Positions 1 to 12,417 of a stretch of 64,000 nucleotides of DNA are shown one piece after another (the stretch's first letter is position 1; each line of letters starts with the position of its first letter). This DNA is from Siphonodentalium dalli (taxonomy: Eukaryota; Mollusca; Scaphopoda; Gadilida; Siphonodentaliidae): positions 82,935,980 to 82,999,979 of the forward strand of contig CP136063.1 of the NCBI GenBank assembly GCA_032622095.1. The letters are read 5' to 3'. The position numbers and the translations under genes were made by a program. The notes under the pieces are model-generated. The model was not told the origin of the DNA. It saw only the letters and a program-made list of their open reading frames with translations, and searched no databases.

Positions 1-282
1 CCCGGTGATACCGGTAATAAACGGTAGCTGTATCGAGGCGGTCATGGCAGTGGAATTACGGTATTGGGCGATGATACCGCGGTCTTTTAGCGGGCACCGC
101 ATTAATTTTTTTTGAATACCGCAGTGATTTTCATGGAACACTTTGAGGGGAGGTATTTACTCCCACATACGTTAACAAGCGGTATCAGTACCGCGGTATT
201 GGAGGATACCGCGGTATAGTACCGCAGTATTAACGGGGTGACACCACGTTGCTGGTGGTCAATTACTTTAAGTATAGCGGTA
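1..282 (-). repeat. Partial GCGGTAT-rich inverted-repeat element, cut by window edge
   Basis: This stretch is the reverse complement of the 53706-54064 element. Both share repeated TACCGCGGTAT motifs, a GCCCGCTAAAAGACCGCGG-like segment and the end GTCAATTACTTTAAGTATAG. The left end lies outside the window. It is non-coding and probably a non-autonomous DNA element. Confidence 0.7.
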
Positions 283-437
283 TGAGTTTGGACACAAATG
301 AGATATCAGTTTGTTTGAAAAATAGTATAGCATATACTTTTGGCTGTCAAAATACTATGTACATGTAATGTGTCATATCCTAGTTTATTACCTTTTTCCA
401 CGTTGCTTGTCGTGTTTGCGATCAAATCAGCCATTTT

Positions 438-657
438 GCAGCATTAAAGATCCTGTGCCAGCACATTATCTTATATATGCGAGCCTCCCATAGGAAGCCT
501 CACAAATATAACAGAATGCACTGGCTAACAAGGTCAAGGTAAATATTGTTAAGCCAATGTATTGTCTTATATATATGGGAGACTCGCATATATAAGAGAA
601 TGCATTGGCACAGGGTCTTCATAAAATTTCAGGAACCTCCAGTCATGGAGGGGTTAT
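438..657. mobile_element. Decayed TTAA-type MITE (class D) with hairpin module
   Basis: It contains two imperfect copies of the CCAATGCATTCTCTTATATA hairpin module. The order matches the element at 19149-19422: AAAGATCCTGTGCC, hairpin, GTCAAGGTAAATATTGTTA, hairpin, then CCAGTCATGGAGGGGTTA. The terminal TTAA is eroded. Confidence 0.6.
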
Positions 658-1559
658 ACAACAAAGTAATGGCAGTTAGAAGTTTAGACAGTAATGGTCA
701 TTCAATAGGCATGTCTATCTATGGTACTTTGAGATATTCAACTTGAGTGTAATTGAATAATATTAATAAAATGTGAATTTGGCTTCCGGTTAGATCCGCC
801 ATTATATTATTTATAGTTATGTAACACAGGGACAGCCCTCAAAATTAGGAAAATTGTCACATGGAAAATTTTATATTGTGGCATGTTAGATTCCAAATGT
901 TGTCACAGAGTTCACCATGGCATTGCTTATTGCCATGGCCATTTTTTTAAGACTGCAGCGATGTGGATAGAGATTGCCCTTTGTGGTGTGTCCAACTTGA
1001 AATTTCAACTTGGTCACCCCCCCCCCCCCCCCCCCCAACACAAACATTATGAATATTCAGTTCATAAAAATATAAGCCAGTTGTTATTATAAGTTTAATT
1101 GAGCCATGGTTATTCAACCAGTGGGTACTACAAATTCCATTCCCATGAAATAAGACATTACTAGTACATCAGATCAGAAAATATGTACATACAACTTTCA
1201 ATATTCATACAATATGATGTGTTAGAAGAATGAAATGGGCTGAAATTGGCAACACAGACATTATTATAATCAAGTTAAAACTGTTATGATAATCTGTTAG
1301 AACTGATGCAAAAGCTTTTTCTTTTCAGTGCATTTATATGGTACTAGCGGGTGTATACGTCGGACGTCGGTGCACATGCAAAATGTGGCAAAATTTAAAT
1401 TGAAACCTATTAAAGAGCGTTCATTTTGCGGTACTTTGTTCTGATAAGGTAAACAAATAAAGGTAATGTTGGTGGAGTTGTGAACCAGCCCAAGGGCCGA
1501 AATACACAACAACAACAAATTTCAATGAGATCTGCCAGTAGTTCCTGAGAACTGCGATG
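658..1559. other. Unassigned sequence with a poly-C run
   Basis: No gene is recognised here. A 20-base C run lies at 1017-1036. Open frames are short and lack splice-site or family support. Confidence 0.5.
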
Positions 1560-2300
1560 CCCATGCAGATATGAATGATGTCATAACCTCAAAACACAAC
1601 GTTGTGTGATACATGACCCGGCCCATGTCACCCAGAAGACCGAAATACATGCCCATACCAAATTTCAGTATGATCAGCCAAGCGCTTCCCGTTTTGTCTG
1701 TGTGGATATGTCACAACATTATGCCGGGTGGAGTCCGGGCCAAGCTCATGTTACCCGGAGAGGCGGAAAAACATGTCCCTACCAAAGACGACATCGGGAG
1801 AAGTCCTGACCCATCCGACATTATCCGGAAGGCCCAAATACATGCCCGTACGATCCAGCCATTAAATCCCGAGAAATTGGTTTGCCGATGCGGATATGTC
1901 ATAACATCAAAACGCGACGTCGGACAGAGACCGAGCCAATGTCACTCCCTAGTAGAAAATACACTTAGATATGAAATTTACTTTCGATCCATCCATAAAC
2001 GTCAGAGTGTACCACCGTCATACAGAGAAAACATGTTTTCGGGATGATATTATGTCACTGACATCAAAGCGTGATGTCGGTCGCGATTGGGACCCAGCCT
2101 ATATCACTCTCCGGTAGAAATTACAACTAGATACAAAATTTTTATCCGTCCATAAACCTCACAGTTTACCGCTGTCATACGGAGAAAACGAGTTTTCAGT
2201 ATGATATTACATCACTGACGTCAATACGCAATGGGACACAATGGGGAATCAGCCTATGTCCCTTTCCTGTATAAAATACCCCTAGGTACATATTTTCAAT
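1560..2300. repeat. Degenerate tandem array, unit roughly 170-180 bp
   Basis: About four diverged units recur, with landmarks such as GACCCAGCCTATATCACTC, ATACGGAGAAAACGAGTTTTC and GATATTACATCACTGACGTC. The open frames across it follow from the repeat and have no protein signature. Confidence 0.6.
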
Positions 2301-2706
2301 TGAATATGGCCGAGATTACCTCATGCAAACATAGATATAGATAGACATTTGATAGACATATGCATTTATATAATAAACTAACAATGAAATGCTGATATCC
2401 CCTCCACCACTCCAATTGGCTAATGCCCAGGCTAGTGGTCTAATTTACCAGTCTGAACATTTTTAACTCATTGAGTAGCCATAAAGGCATTTGTATTTTT
2501 AAATGGATTATTGTAAATTACTGGGGCATGGCATTGGGGAAAAAACTGTTTCCCATGGCTTCAACACTACCCACCCACCCACCCAAACTTTGTATCATGG
2601 AGAAACTTTTGCAACACTCCCTGCATAAGTAAGAAAATAATTAACTTTCAGTTTTAAAACAAATTTCACATTAAATACAGTTTAGAATATCAGGTATCCA
2701 GATGAT

Positions 2707-2805
2707 TAGTACCTTGGACGATTGGGACCTTGTACGATTGGGACCTCAAGTTCGACGATTGGAACTTTGGACGATAGGGACCTCGGCCGATTGGGACCTT
2801 ATTCA
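2707..2805. repeat. Short array of GACGATTGGGACC motifs
   Basis: Five to six variants of (TTG)GACGATTGGGACC occur within about 95 bp. The layout resembles subterminal arrays of other elements in this window (22150-22245, 54985-55120), but no inverted partner was found, so it may be one end of a broken element. Confidence 0.5.
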
Positions 2806-3489
2806 AGTTATTGTGTTTTATTGTGTATTTACTTTATATACATAATACAGATAATTTCCTATTAAATAATTTTTACATTGGGTTAGTATAAAGTATATGT
2901 AAGTTTCACAGTGAGTACAGTTTAACTCATTCAATGCTGGCGATGAGATTTTATGTTTCATTAACACCGTAGCTGCGACACGAACTTGAAGTTCGCCACA
3001 CCGCGGATAGTGCGACTGCTGTAGGCCTACAGAACCGAAACAATTCATTTTCATCAAATTATTTTCAGTTTTCTTATCTTCTTTTCTCGGAGATCGATTT
3101 TTTTTTGTAAACATCCCATTTAGAAAATTTGTTTGGTCTCACCGATTACCAGAATCACCCCCATCCCCACCACCCCCCCCCCCCCTCCACCACCGCCACA
3201 CCTGGTTCCTTGCCATAACAAAATGCTACGTTATTCCACCAGCAAATTTAATGTTTAAAACTGCACTGAATAAATGATTTAATTGGCCACAGAATAACAA
3301 ATTTGTAATTTCACACAATTGGTGTCAGTTTGAAGTCATCGTTACCATGGCAATGCAAATTTTTTGACCTATGATGACCCTCTATAGTACCAGACATGGA
3401 GTTTCAAAGCAGTTCATGGGTAGGGCCTATACTAGCAATGCATGCTGTCAATTCGATTCTCTCCAATTCGATTAATCAATATAAATATA
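2806..3489. other. Unassigned sequence, AT-rich with a poly-C tract
   Basis: A C-rich run lies near 3170-3186. No exon with splice support is visible on either strand. Confidence 0.45.
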
Positions 3490-4360
3490 TGTAAACTAGC
3501 AGGTGACCCGACTTCGTCCAGGCTTTGACCTTGAATTTACCATTTTGAAGGTAAAGACTAAAGGTCAGGTCGGGGTAATGATTTGACCCGTCCAAAACAC
3601 TCCCCTGACAAAAGTATCCCTAGGTATCAAATTTTGTCGAAATCCGTTAATTTTTTAATTTAATTTAAATTAATTCTGCCTTTTTAATCAAGATAAATGA
3701 TGGTACCCGTCCCGTGATGGTACCCGTCCCTAAAAGAGGTACGTTTGTGGGTACCCGTTTCAAGGTGAAGATCACCTCAGAATCTGCCAGTTTTACCCGA
3801 TTTGACCTTGAATTGATCATTTTCAAGGTCAAGGTCAGGGTCACAATTTAACCCGTCCATGACACTTCCCGTGGGTAGCAAGTTTGAGCTCAATCGGTTC
3901 GAGTCTATAAAGGACACACACATATATATATCATTTGTGGGTACCCGTTTCAAGGTGAAGATCAGCTCGGGCGGAAAAACTGGCCCGATGAAAATCTCCC
4001 CCGTTCCTAGGAAGCCCTAAGTACGTAAGAATCACACAACACGCTCATGTCTGGATACAGTCACGCTCACGTGTGGACCCAGACGTAAGAATCACCTTAC
4101 ACGCATACGCTCTTTATCAACGACACTGCGGAATGAACGCTCTTTAACTATCAATGCGATTAACCCCACAGTGCCAATGACGGTCATTTTGATGACTGAG
4201 AGTGGAGAAGGGGTGCTGGGAGCTTCTCAAAAATGACGGTAAACACTGCCCGTCGGTTTTTAACACTAGATTGGAAGTTTGAGCTCAATCGGTCCAGCCG
4301 TTTTCCCGGCCATAGCTAACAGACAGACAAACAGAAGTCCCAATAAAGATATTAGATAAT
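3490..4360. repeat. Dispersed repeat, possible non-LTR retroelement 3' relic
   Basis: It carries recurring phrases: GGGTACCCGTTTCAAGGTGA twice, TTTGAGCTCAATCGGT twice, and GGTCCAGCCGTTTTCCCGGCC followed by a CAGACAGACA tail. Such 'tttgagctcaatcggtccagccgtttt...cagacagaca' endings are typical of RTE-like retroelement 3' ends in invertebrates. Assignment is by resemblance only; no reverse transcriptase frame remains. Confidence 0.35.
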
Positions 4361-4451
4361 GTTTTTTTCCCCAGGAGACCTGGTACACAGATATACATGT
4401 ATATTCCCCCACTGAATGGGTTAATTAATGCAAAATTCAATGTGAATAGAG

Positions 4452-4883
4452 TTAAAGGTACTCAATCCGATTCGATGGTCCCCGTATCATAACTGCTGCT
4501 GCTCCAGTTATCAGAATCGATTAATTGCTCAAAAATAATGCTAACCACAGTCAACTATAGTATACAATTGCACAAAACCTGTTATTTATCAACATTTTTT
4601 TCAATGAAATTTGCCGGTTTGTTATTTATCTGACACAAAAAAGCCACTTGTTTTTAGAGGTATCCATCTTCATCTGCAATTTGGTCCGAGACAGTCTTCT
4701 CGATAACCTTTTACTATAACCACTAAAAATTATCGGTGGTGAAAGATAATAGATTTCAAAAATCGATAAGTTATCACTCTGAACTTTAAAGGGTGGATTC
4801 CTTGACTCGATTCAAATATTTTTGATCCCCGAAGTCCAGGAAATATTAATTTGCGAGCGTTAATTCGGATTATGCATCTTTAA
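4452..4883. mobile_element. TTAA-flanked MITE, class E (AGGTACTCAATCCG termini)
   Basis: It starts TTAAAGGTACTCAATCCG. The right end (TTCGGATTATGCATCTTTAA) is a degraded copy of the inverted terminus seen intact at 35200 and 45485. TTAA lies at both edges. The inner sequence is largely palindromic. Confidence 0.6.
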
Positions 4884-5285
4884 TGTGTCAAACACTATAA
4901 ATTTTCACTCAAGTGAGATGACATCATTCTGTTACGGTACGAAGTGTTACAGAATCTAAATGTACGAGTATTACCTCACTCTATTGCGATCTACGCCAAC
5001 CGTCATGCACATTTAGTGAGATTGTGAATTTATGTGCTAGCTACGATGTCATTGACATTCATCATTTCATGATCATATTAATTATTATTATTCGTTTTCA
5101 AGCTATAAAGAAATTTGGTTTATACTAGCCATCAGGCTCTTTCTCGTGACACTGAAACTTGTATTCAGTTTCAACATTATTTAAATATCTTTGTGTGTCT
5201 TTTTCATCTGTCAAATCATATGTTTGTGTTGCGCTTTTAGCAGATTTCGTGAAGGACATTTCGTCATGTGCTGACTTTTTTAAAT

Positions 5286-5362
5286 ACACGCAACTTCCGA
5301 TTCCTTTAAACGCATGCGCATTCTTAAGGAATTGTCATTTCCGTAGTTAGAGGGCGCTGTAA
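5286..5362. promoter_or_regulatory. Candidate CpG-type promoter or insulator cluster
   Basis: This non-repetitive stretch contains CGCATGCGCA (5311-5320, NRF1-like), two ETS-like TTCCG cores (near 5295 and 5338) and TAGAGGGCGCTGT (5348-5360), close to the animal CTCF core. It could drive an upstream 5'UTR exon of the zinc-finger gene about 14 kb away, but no donor site ties it to that gene. Confidence 0.3.
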
Positions 5363-6403
5363 ATTATAAAATTCATCGAAGAAACGTCCAAATGTCGACG
5401 GAATTTTATCAATAATCGGCGTATTTGCTGTCCAATTTATGACAGGTGTGACTTGTTGTTCGTCGACACCTGTTGATTGTGACACCTAGTTGTCATGTCT
5501 GGCAGAGGTCAGCAAAATTACTAAATAATTAGTGTTTACGTCATGTTTACATCGGCCATCGCTGACCACGAATTAGAAATGGCAAATGGTTCATTGAAAT
5601 TTTGCATCTGAAAGTGAAACGTTTTCCCCTTGAGCATATTGTCTTCTACTTAGTATGAATAGTACAGTGTATATGTCTAGTATTCAAGTAAAACTTCAAC
5701 CGAACAAGCCTCAGTTCGAATAATATTATTCGTTATGAATTGGAAACACCCACACTCTTGTGTGTTGTGAGACTGAGAGAGATCTTGACATTTTTAAATT
5801 ATACTCTTTCACTTTAGAAATTAGATTAACTTTAATCATATTTGTATTACAGTAGTATGCTCTCTCCAAAAAACGATCCACTGAAACCAACATTTACAGT
5901 ACATTCTATGTGTCAAAGTACCTTTGAGCACCGTAGTTGAACTGGCATTGGCCAGTGCACTGCGGCGGAAGGACATGTAGTAGTATGATGTACACATGCA
6001 GGGTTTCCGCCAGGGAGAAATTAATGAGTCCATATTGGGGAAATACATAACGCAACGGGACGACTATGGTTCGTTCCGTCCGGCGAAATTTTTTTTATTT
6101 GACACTGAAAAGTAGCAATTTCCTTGCACCTAGGAGTCCCACAAAGCAGCACAAAGCTACGTATATCGAAAATCGCCCATATATTACGCAAAAGTCAATC
6201 TTTTCCGTGGGTGCTTTAATTCTGTTGATGGCGTCCAGATAATCAATCAATTAGTTATGCACGTAAGACTGTCGTCTGATTGAAGACTATATATTAATGA
6301 ACAAGCTACGAGTTAGTGTTTACAAATTTATACTATAAGATTCCGACAGGTATAATGAATCTAAACACTGCAAAGCATCTATGCATTGACCAATAATAGA
6401 TAG
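5363..6403. other. Unassigned intergenic sequence
   Basis: No recognisable gene. A CAGGGTTTCCGCC motif at 5999, with inverse forms at 7564-7574 and 12016-12026, suggests eroded hAT ends, but no matching 8-bp duplication was found. Confidence 0.4.
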
Positions 6404-6614
6404 TGTAACGGGAGAAGGGTGGAATGTGGGAGCCACCCCGAAAGTCAGCACCTCCGATCGCCGCCCGGTCACCCATCCAAGTACTAACCGGGCTCGACGT
6501 TGCTTAACTTCGGTTTAATATCAGACAAGGCGTCTTAACCACTGGACCAAAGAAGCATGCTCCGTTGGAGCTGTAGATTAATCGGCCTTCTATATTTACA
6601 ACACGACCGCTACA
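6404..6614 (-). mobile_element. Solo LTR of the 5S-containing TRIM family
   Basis: Read on the minus strand it begins TGTAGCGGTCGTGTTGTAAA and ends CCGTTACA, matching both LTRs at 12418-12941 from end to end. It is flanked by a 4-bp duplication, ATAG (6400-6403 and 6615-6618), so it is a genuine insertion reduced to one LTR, probably by LTR-LTR recombination. It holds a 5S rRNA-like block (6446-6514). Ahead of that is a tRNA-like 5' half with an A-box-like TGGTCCAGTGG. Confidence 0.85.
6446..6514 (-). ncRNA. 5S rRNA-derived promoter block inside solo LTR
   Basis: On the minus strand the order is ACCGAAGTTAAGC (box A region), GGTTAGTACTTGGATGGGTG (intermediate element) and a diverged GGTGCTG end (box C region). 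The first ~40 and last ~15 nt of 5S rRNA are missing, so this is not a functional 5S gene. Only the internal pol III control region has been kept. Confidence 0.8.
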
Positions 6615-7859
6615 ATAGCAAGGAGAATTGAATAAAGTATTTCCTAGAATTTCAAGCAGCTTCTGTGAAAATGAAACTTGACAGCTAGGATATACGCTGT
6701 CAATCGTAAAACTATTTGTGCGCTGTGACGTCATACTGCAGGGTTTGTCTGCAGGAGATATTTATAGCGGCGGAATACGAATGGTAGCGACATCTTTCAC
6801 TCGGAATGCGTAGCTTGTTCAATAGTCTCTATTAGTCCATAAACTGACGACCGCAATTGCTTATTATGCGTATACCCGGTATTGCCATGCATAGTCAACA
6901 AAATCCCAAAGAGATTTATTTCACAATAATACGGAACCTGTCCCGAAATCAGTCTTTATAGTGGGAATTCATAGTGACAAGTTAACAACACCATTCATTT
7001 GATCCATATTACATACATGGAGGATAAAGACAAACACATACCCCCTCCCCAATATGGAGATAAAGTCAAAGTACAGTAAATAATAGTTGTGTTGTCCCGC
7101 CTGGGTCCCCAAGCACAATCAACGACGCACATGTTCACATTTTCTGCCAAAATTATATTTTATAACACGCTGGCTAAAACTCTGTTCTGTACCTCATGGA
7201 CTCTGCAGAGGGACCCATTAATTATGTGCCGACTAAGAAATTCGGCATTCTTTGATCAAATTATGTAATCGTAGGATATCACGGGATTTTTGAGCATGAG
7301 TAGTTTCATCCCGTGCACAAAAATATGCATACTCAGCAGTCCGGCATTCTTTGATGTTACCGCGACATGTATTACGCTGTATCTAACGTCGCTATTTGAC
7401 CCGCATTTCACCAGTATTCTGTTTAACCCCCGAACTCCCGTTGCAACCGAATTTTTTTTACGACATATTGCAACTGACATTTGGTATATGTATGAACCAA
7501 ACAGATAAAAAAAAAATCTGTGAGGGCAATGAGGCCGTCCTACGGACGCTGAGCCGTACTAACGGAAACCCTGCCATGCCATGGTTGTTTAATTTAAACG
7601 GATCCGCAACAACTTGGGCCGAAGACAATAATTACACTGAAGCCTAACGGATTTTGGGGTTATCAGTCCCTGGCTGCTTATTTTTTGTATTTTACTACCA
7701 TTTACGATCAGTTAAGGATGAGCAGATTATCACTACGGCTTATCGGGACAAGCCGATAATCATGATATCGGTTGATTATCGGTATCTGGATAAATATGCT
7801 GTCTCTCTGATCCAATATATATGTATGATTTTTAGGTACACATATTCTCAAAATAAGTG
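6615..7859. other. Unassigned sequence with eroded element ends
   Basis: Non-coding as far as can be seen. It contains a GATAATC-rich zigzag (7740-7790) and a GGAAACCCTG end (7565-7574) resembling hAT termini. No gene is supported. Confidence 0.4.
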
Positions 7860-8290
7860 CCCCTCTCGACCGCGGTGGAGTAACCACAGGGGTTACGACC
7901 GCATTGAAAAATGACCAATGCGGTTTTAGTGTTAACGCAATGCGCTCATAACGTTACTCCAATATGGTTGTAATATTCAATGCGAACAAGGTAACCGTCA
8001 ACTCAATATAATGCGGTCACTGTAACTGTCAATGCAATAAAATGCGGTTGAGATAACCACCAACAAAATATAACACAGTGTAGTTGGTCATAAACAAAAT
8101 GGAACAGTGCCATGGATCCCAACTGCGATATGTCGGGACGTCTTTATGACAGCCTGACAAGCATGTTTTGTCTTCCGAGCAATATGACGGCCAGTTACAG
8201 CTATGATCTAATTAATCGACCCCTTTAACGATGTTATGGGCCGGTAATGACCGTGGTCATACCGCCACTAGACCGCGGTCACACTCTCAG
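7860..8290. repeat. AATGCGGT/GTAACCGT-rich degenerate repeat
   Basis: Short alternating motifs (AATGCGGTT, GTAACCGTCAA, ATGCGGTCACTGTAAC and GACCGCGGTCA) recur irregularly. Related words appear at 18375-18410 and 19040-19140, which suggests parts of one element family. Confidence 0.45.
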
Positions 8291-8729
8291 TTCCATTGTA
8301 AATTCACCGTGTTTACATGTTTTGTGTACAATTTGTATTTCTTGCCGAATAATATGATAAGGCCAAAAAAAGACACGCCTGCCCCTATTTCGGAGCTCCC
8401 GACGGTTTTCATTTTATTCATTTTGCAAAATTAGTACACATCCGTTTTATTTTTGTGCCACCTGGAAAAATTCCATGTACAAATATGCAAAATCATCTTC
8501 CATTTTCTATTAGTTGCAGTCATTAATTTAGTTCAATGAGTCATCAGCATAATTAAGTTAATTAACTGTGTAAATCATGCTCACAAAACACATAAAACAT
8601 CCAAAAACGGGAATTTCATTGCAAAATAACGGACTACCGCCGTAGTACCGGTACCTCGAAAATAGGGAACATAAAACAAGAATAAAACAATGTCTTTTAG
8701 GCTTATGGTTCATGATTGAGCCTACCGTA
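8291..8729. other. Unassigned intergenic sequence
   Basis: AT-rich; no gene or clear element recognised. Confidence 0.4.
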
Positions 8730-9210
8730 CAGCCCTGGGAATTAAGGAAAATTTTCCTAGGCAATATATTTGCCTAGGTGAAAGAAATCGGCCTAGGCAA
8801 AAACAGATTTTACCTAAGCAATTTTGCAACAATATTGCCATCTCAAATCAATATGATTCAATAATAACATGAATTGCCCAGAATTGCCTAGTTATTTTGC
8901 GGAACATTATTTCCAGGCCATTACTCAACATATATGTACAATTCCACAAATCATCTCCAAAATAAGTGTCCTTATAACGGGTAGCTAGTTAATGGCCCAT
9001 TGCCATGGAAACAATTGTAGGACAATATATGTAATGAGTTATTTAAGGAAATCATTTTGACTAAAGAGGTTCTATTTCTGATATACACAAATCAATTTTA
9101 GTAACCCAATGAACTTGTTTTACCTAGGAAATATAATTGCCTAGGCAAACCGATTTTGCCTCTGCTTTTACCTAGGCATTGCCTATTGCCTAGGCTAATT
9201 CCCAGGGCTG
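8730..9210. mobile_element. hAT-like MITE with CAGCCCTGGGAATTA termini
   Basis: Inverted termini CAGCCCTGGGAATTA and TAATTCCCAGGGCTG bound about 480 bp. CCGTA is repeated at the flanks (8725-8729 and 9211-9215). Subterminal arrays of TTGCCTAGGCAA variants sit at both ends and could be transposase-binding sites. No coding capacity. A one-ended relative starts at 9776. Confidence 0.7.
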
Positions 9211-9775
9211 CCGTATATACGTTTATTAACTCAATGTGTTATGTGAAGGGGTAATGGTTAATAGAATTTAAATGAGTTTGGACATAGATTTTCTCAACAT
9301 TCTGTAGTTATAGGTAGGCATTAAAAGGTACCCGGCCTGGCTGAGATTTTCTTGCCGGTCTCAATTTATTTTTCCAGAAGTCCGCAATATCATGTCCGTG
9401 TGTTAATATTTATTGTTTTCCCAATACCAACAGCAGAACTAAACACCCATGGCATCGCAAACACAACTGACGCAAGTGAAGGCCGGCGTATGAAATCGCG
9501 CATTCTAGATATAAATATGAGACAACCTGGTCGGCCATACTACGCCGCGAATAGCATGGCTTAAATCAAACTATACCCTGAAAAGTCACTTCGGAAATCC
9601 CCCTATCTTTTTATTGTGCTGTGTATTTTACAATGTATTATACCGGTAGCTCCCTTGAATTCCTTCGCGGAATTGGGGACAAACCATGCTTGAAAGATAA
9701 CTCTGTTCGCGATAAAATTAAGCATTGAAAAGCACGTGCGTTTGGCGGGAAAATGACAGTCCGTATTCCGTAATC

Positions 9776-9840
9776 AGCCCTGGGAATTAGCGTTGGCAAT
9801 CGACATTGCCGAGGTAAAAGCCGAAATCGCCGTCACCATT
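9776..9840. mobile_element. Isolated end of the CAGCCCTGGGAATTA family
   Basis: CAGCCCTGGGAATTAGCGTTG is followed by a CATTGCCGAGG motif. The opposite end was not found, so this is probably a truncated copy. Confidence 0.5.
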
Positions 9841-12417
9841 GAGCAGAAGAAAGTAGTATCCAATATAAAATGCATAGGCATCCTGGAGTATTCACAGAAA
9901 CCAGAGCTTAACCCATTTTAAATAAACAACTGCCTGTTATGAAGGACACACTAACTGGGTCACTGTGTCATACAACAAACACGTGCGAGTCACGCGAATC
10001 AACTCAGTGTAACTATTTACGGCAGACACTTTGATGTTACCGACTTAGTAGCAAATACTAGTAAGATAGAAAGTTAGATACAACTCACACTGTACGCAAA
10101 TATTAAACACGCATTTCTGATCATCTGATGTCCAAACACGTACAATGTCGTACATGTACCGGTACTGTAAGCCAGTGTAAGGAATATGTGATAACTTGCT
10201 GTTAATTGCACTGAAAGATAGCAGGTAATAAATTCTGCTAATTAAAACTTTCTGGGATTGAAACGAAATAGGTCGGATATATGTGATATGTGACCATAAA
10301 CAACAATACTATTTAGTGATTTGATAATATGGACAAGTTGTCATATAAAAATAATGATCTTCTATGAAGAGAAATATGAGAGAATGAACATACAGTAGGT
10401 TTGATTGAAAGGGCAAGTATATATTGCATAAAACGATCTCTCTTTCAACACCAGCACCTGGAAAATTGCGTAGGCAGAAATGAATAGAATGGCATAAAAT
10501 GTGTAACCTCAAGCCCATCAATATCAGAGAGATATTCCATGCAAGAGGAATAACTCTAAACCCATGGTCATAGCCTAATACCTTGGATCTTCACACTGGA
10601 GCTCATTCTAGTAGCCAATATATACATTGGAAGTTGTCTCTGAAACGTGATGGAACAAGTGAACTAATATACATGTACACCTGCTTAAAGGAAAATGACA
10701 TACCTCACTAAGTATGTGATATTGAAATATCTTTAATGCATGTTAAAGGGGTGTACTACACTATTTTATCACTTTCAAATGGCTGGTTAAAAAAAAAAGT
10801 GTAAACAAAAAAAATCCCTGCCTGCCTACTTGGAAAAATTTCCCTGTGTTTTTTTGTTTTTTTTGGGCCCTAGTATGGATGCAAACATTGAGCATTTGTG
10901 GGAGGGTTGTGATCTTTTAAACAGGTTGAATATTGTTCACAAACAGGGAACGTTAATAGCTTTTTCATGGCAAATATCGATCTCTATTGTAAACATCATG
11001 TTTTTCCATGTTTTATTCAATAAAATAATAAATTACACTATATTCTAATGGGATCTACTTAGTTTTATTATTTTATAGTCAATTACAAACAAGGAGAAGT
11101 TGGCTTGGGGGTCGCATTCAAATTTTATTCGAGCAAAGTTGAAAATAAAATGAAAAAATTAAATAAAATGAAAAGCCACAGGAATGTAGCATTCTACTAA
11201 CATCGCTGAACATTTTAAATAAATCGATCATACAACTCCCTAGCAAACACTGTCTGAACTACGCTCAATTGTAAGTATTTACATCTTGATTCGGGACGCA
11301 ACAATCGGCGATAATCTAACATAAATGGCTTCGCCATCGAGAGTCATTGCATTTAATTAATATACAAGAATGACAGTGTGTATCGTCAATTTGGACTAAT
11401 ATTAGTAATAAATAACAACTTTGAGCAAGGTTATTTTCAATTTCTATTTGATCACCCTACCCGAGTGTTTCACATCACTTTAATTGGACAGGGAATAAAT
11501 ACATTGATAATAAGTTAATAACTATTAATATTTTAATTGTTTTATTTTGAAATAAACATTTCTTTGATACAGACCTTGTTTAGGGGTAAAATGTCTTCAC
11601 TGTTCGTCGCAGTGACTGCCAGAACTCTCCTGTGTTCATGGTTGCAGCTCAGAATTCAGCCCCCCCTAATGACTTACAAATGTATAATGCGCACTTTGAG
11701 GGAAATAGTGGGTCAGAAAGTTGAGACTTGTCGACAGAAATCTACAGTAAATTAAAATGCGCGAGGTTGATTAATACTAAACATTCGCCGACAAAGCGTT
11801 ACACAGGATGGTGTTAACAACTGTGCACGTGGTCCGCGCTACTGATCATGTCTTATTCAGACAGGATTCCTTGCAATCTGTTAATCATCAGTGTTGGTGA
11901 TCGCTAGTCCTGTGTAAAAAATAGGGCTGAGCTAGGTCAGTGGCTATTTTGTGGTCAATATTAAGTCAAGTTGTGGAGGGGAATGAGGCCGCTGGACGGC
12001 CGGCCTGCCGTAGTAGCGGAAACCCTGCATTAAGCTACTTTCTTCTTCATGTATTAATTTAACTAACATACTGGGGGTGGTGGGGGTAGAATATACAAAC
12101 CGATGAACAGAGCTGCACGAGTCTCAGAAAAGTGTTTTCACAGTTTGAAACACATAAATGTATGGAACCGCACATGCATATAACTTTATTGTCAGTTTTG
12201 CATGTTCGGTCATGTAGTTACAAATTGAGTAATTGTCTCCTTCTATCGTGTCAGTTCCGTTGTCGTCCGAAACTGTTTTCTATAGCATGTAACAATAAAG
12301 AGCGTTCATATACTTTTACGAACAATCGTCATGAAAAAAAGCTAATTTTCCAGTTGTTTTAAAATTTTCACACAAGCTCGTTATTCGTACCACCATACCA
12401 TATATTAAATAAACCAA
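9841..12417. other. Unassigned intergenic sequence
   Basis: About 2.6 kb of AT-rich sequence without a recognisable gene. Short frames here lack splice signals or family resemblance. A GGAAACCCTG element-end motif lies near 12017. Confidence 0.4.

Noticed and set aside
1613-2047. 144-codon open frame as a gene
   Set aside because: It runs through a degenerate ~175-bp tandem array and has no splice or family support.
5999-7574. hAT element bounded by CAGGGTTTCCGCC and GGAAACCCTG
   Set aside because: The inverted ends are short and the flanking 8-mers (TACACATG and CCATGCCA) do not match; the interior contains an unrelated solo LTR.
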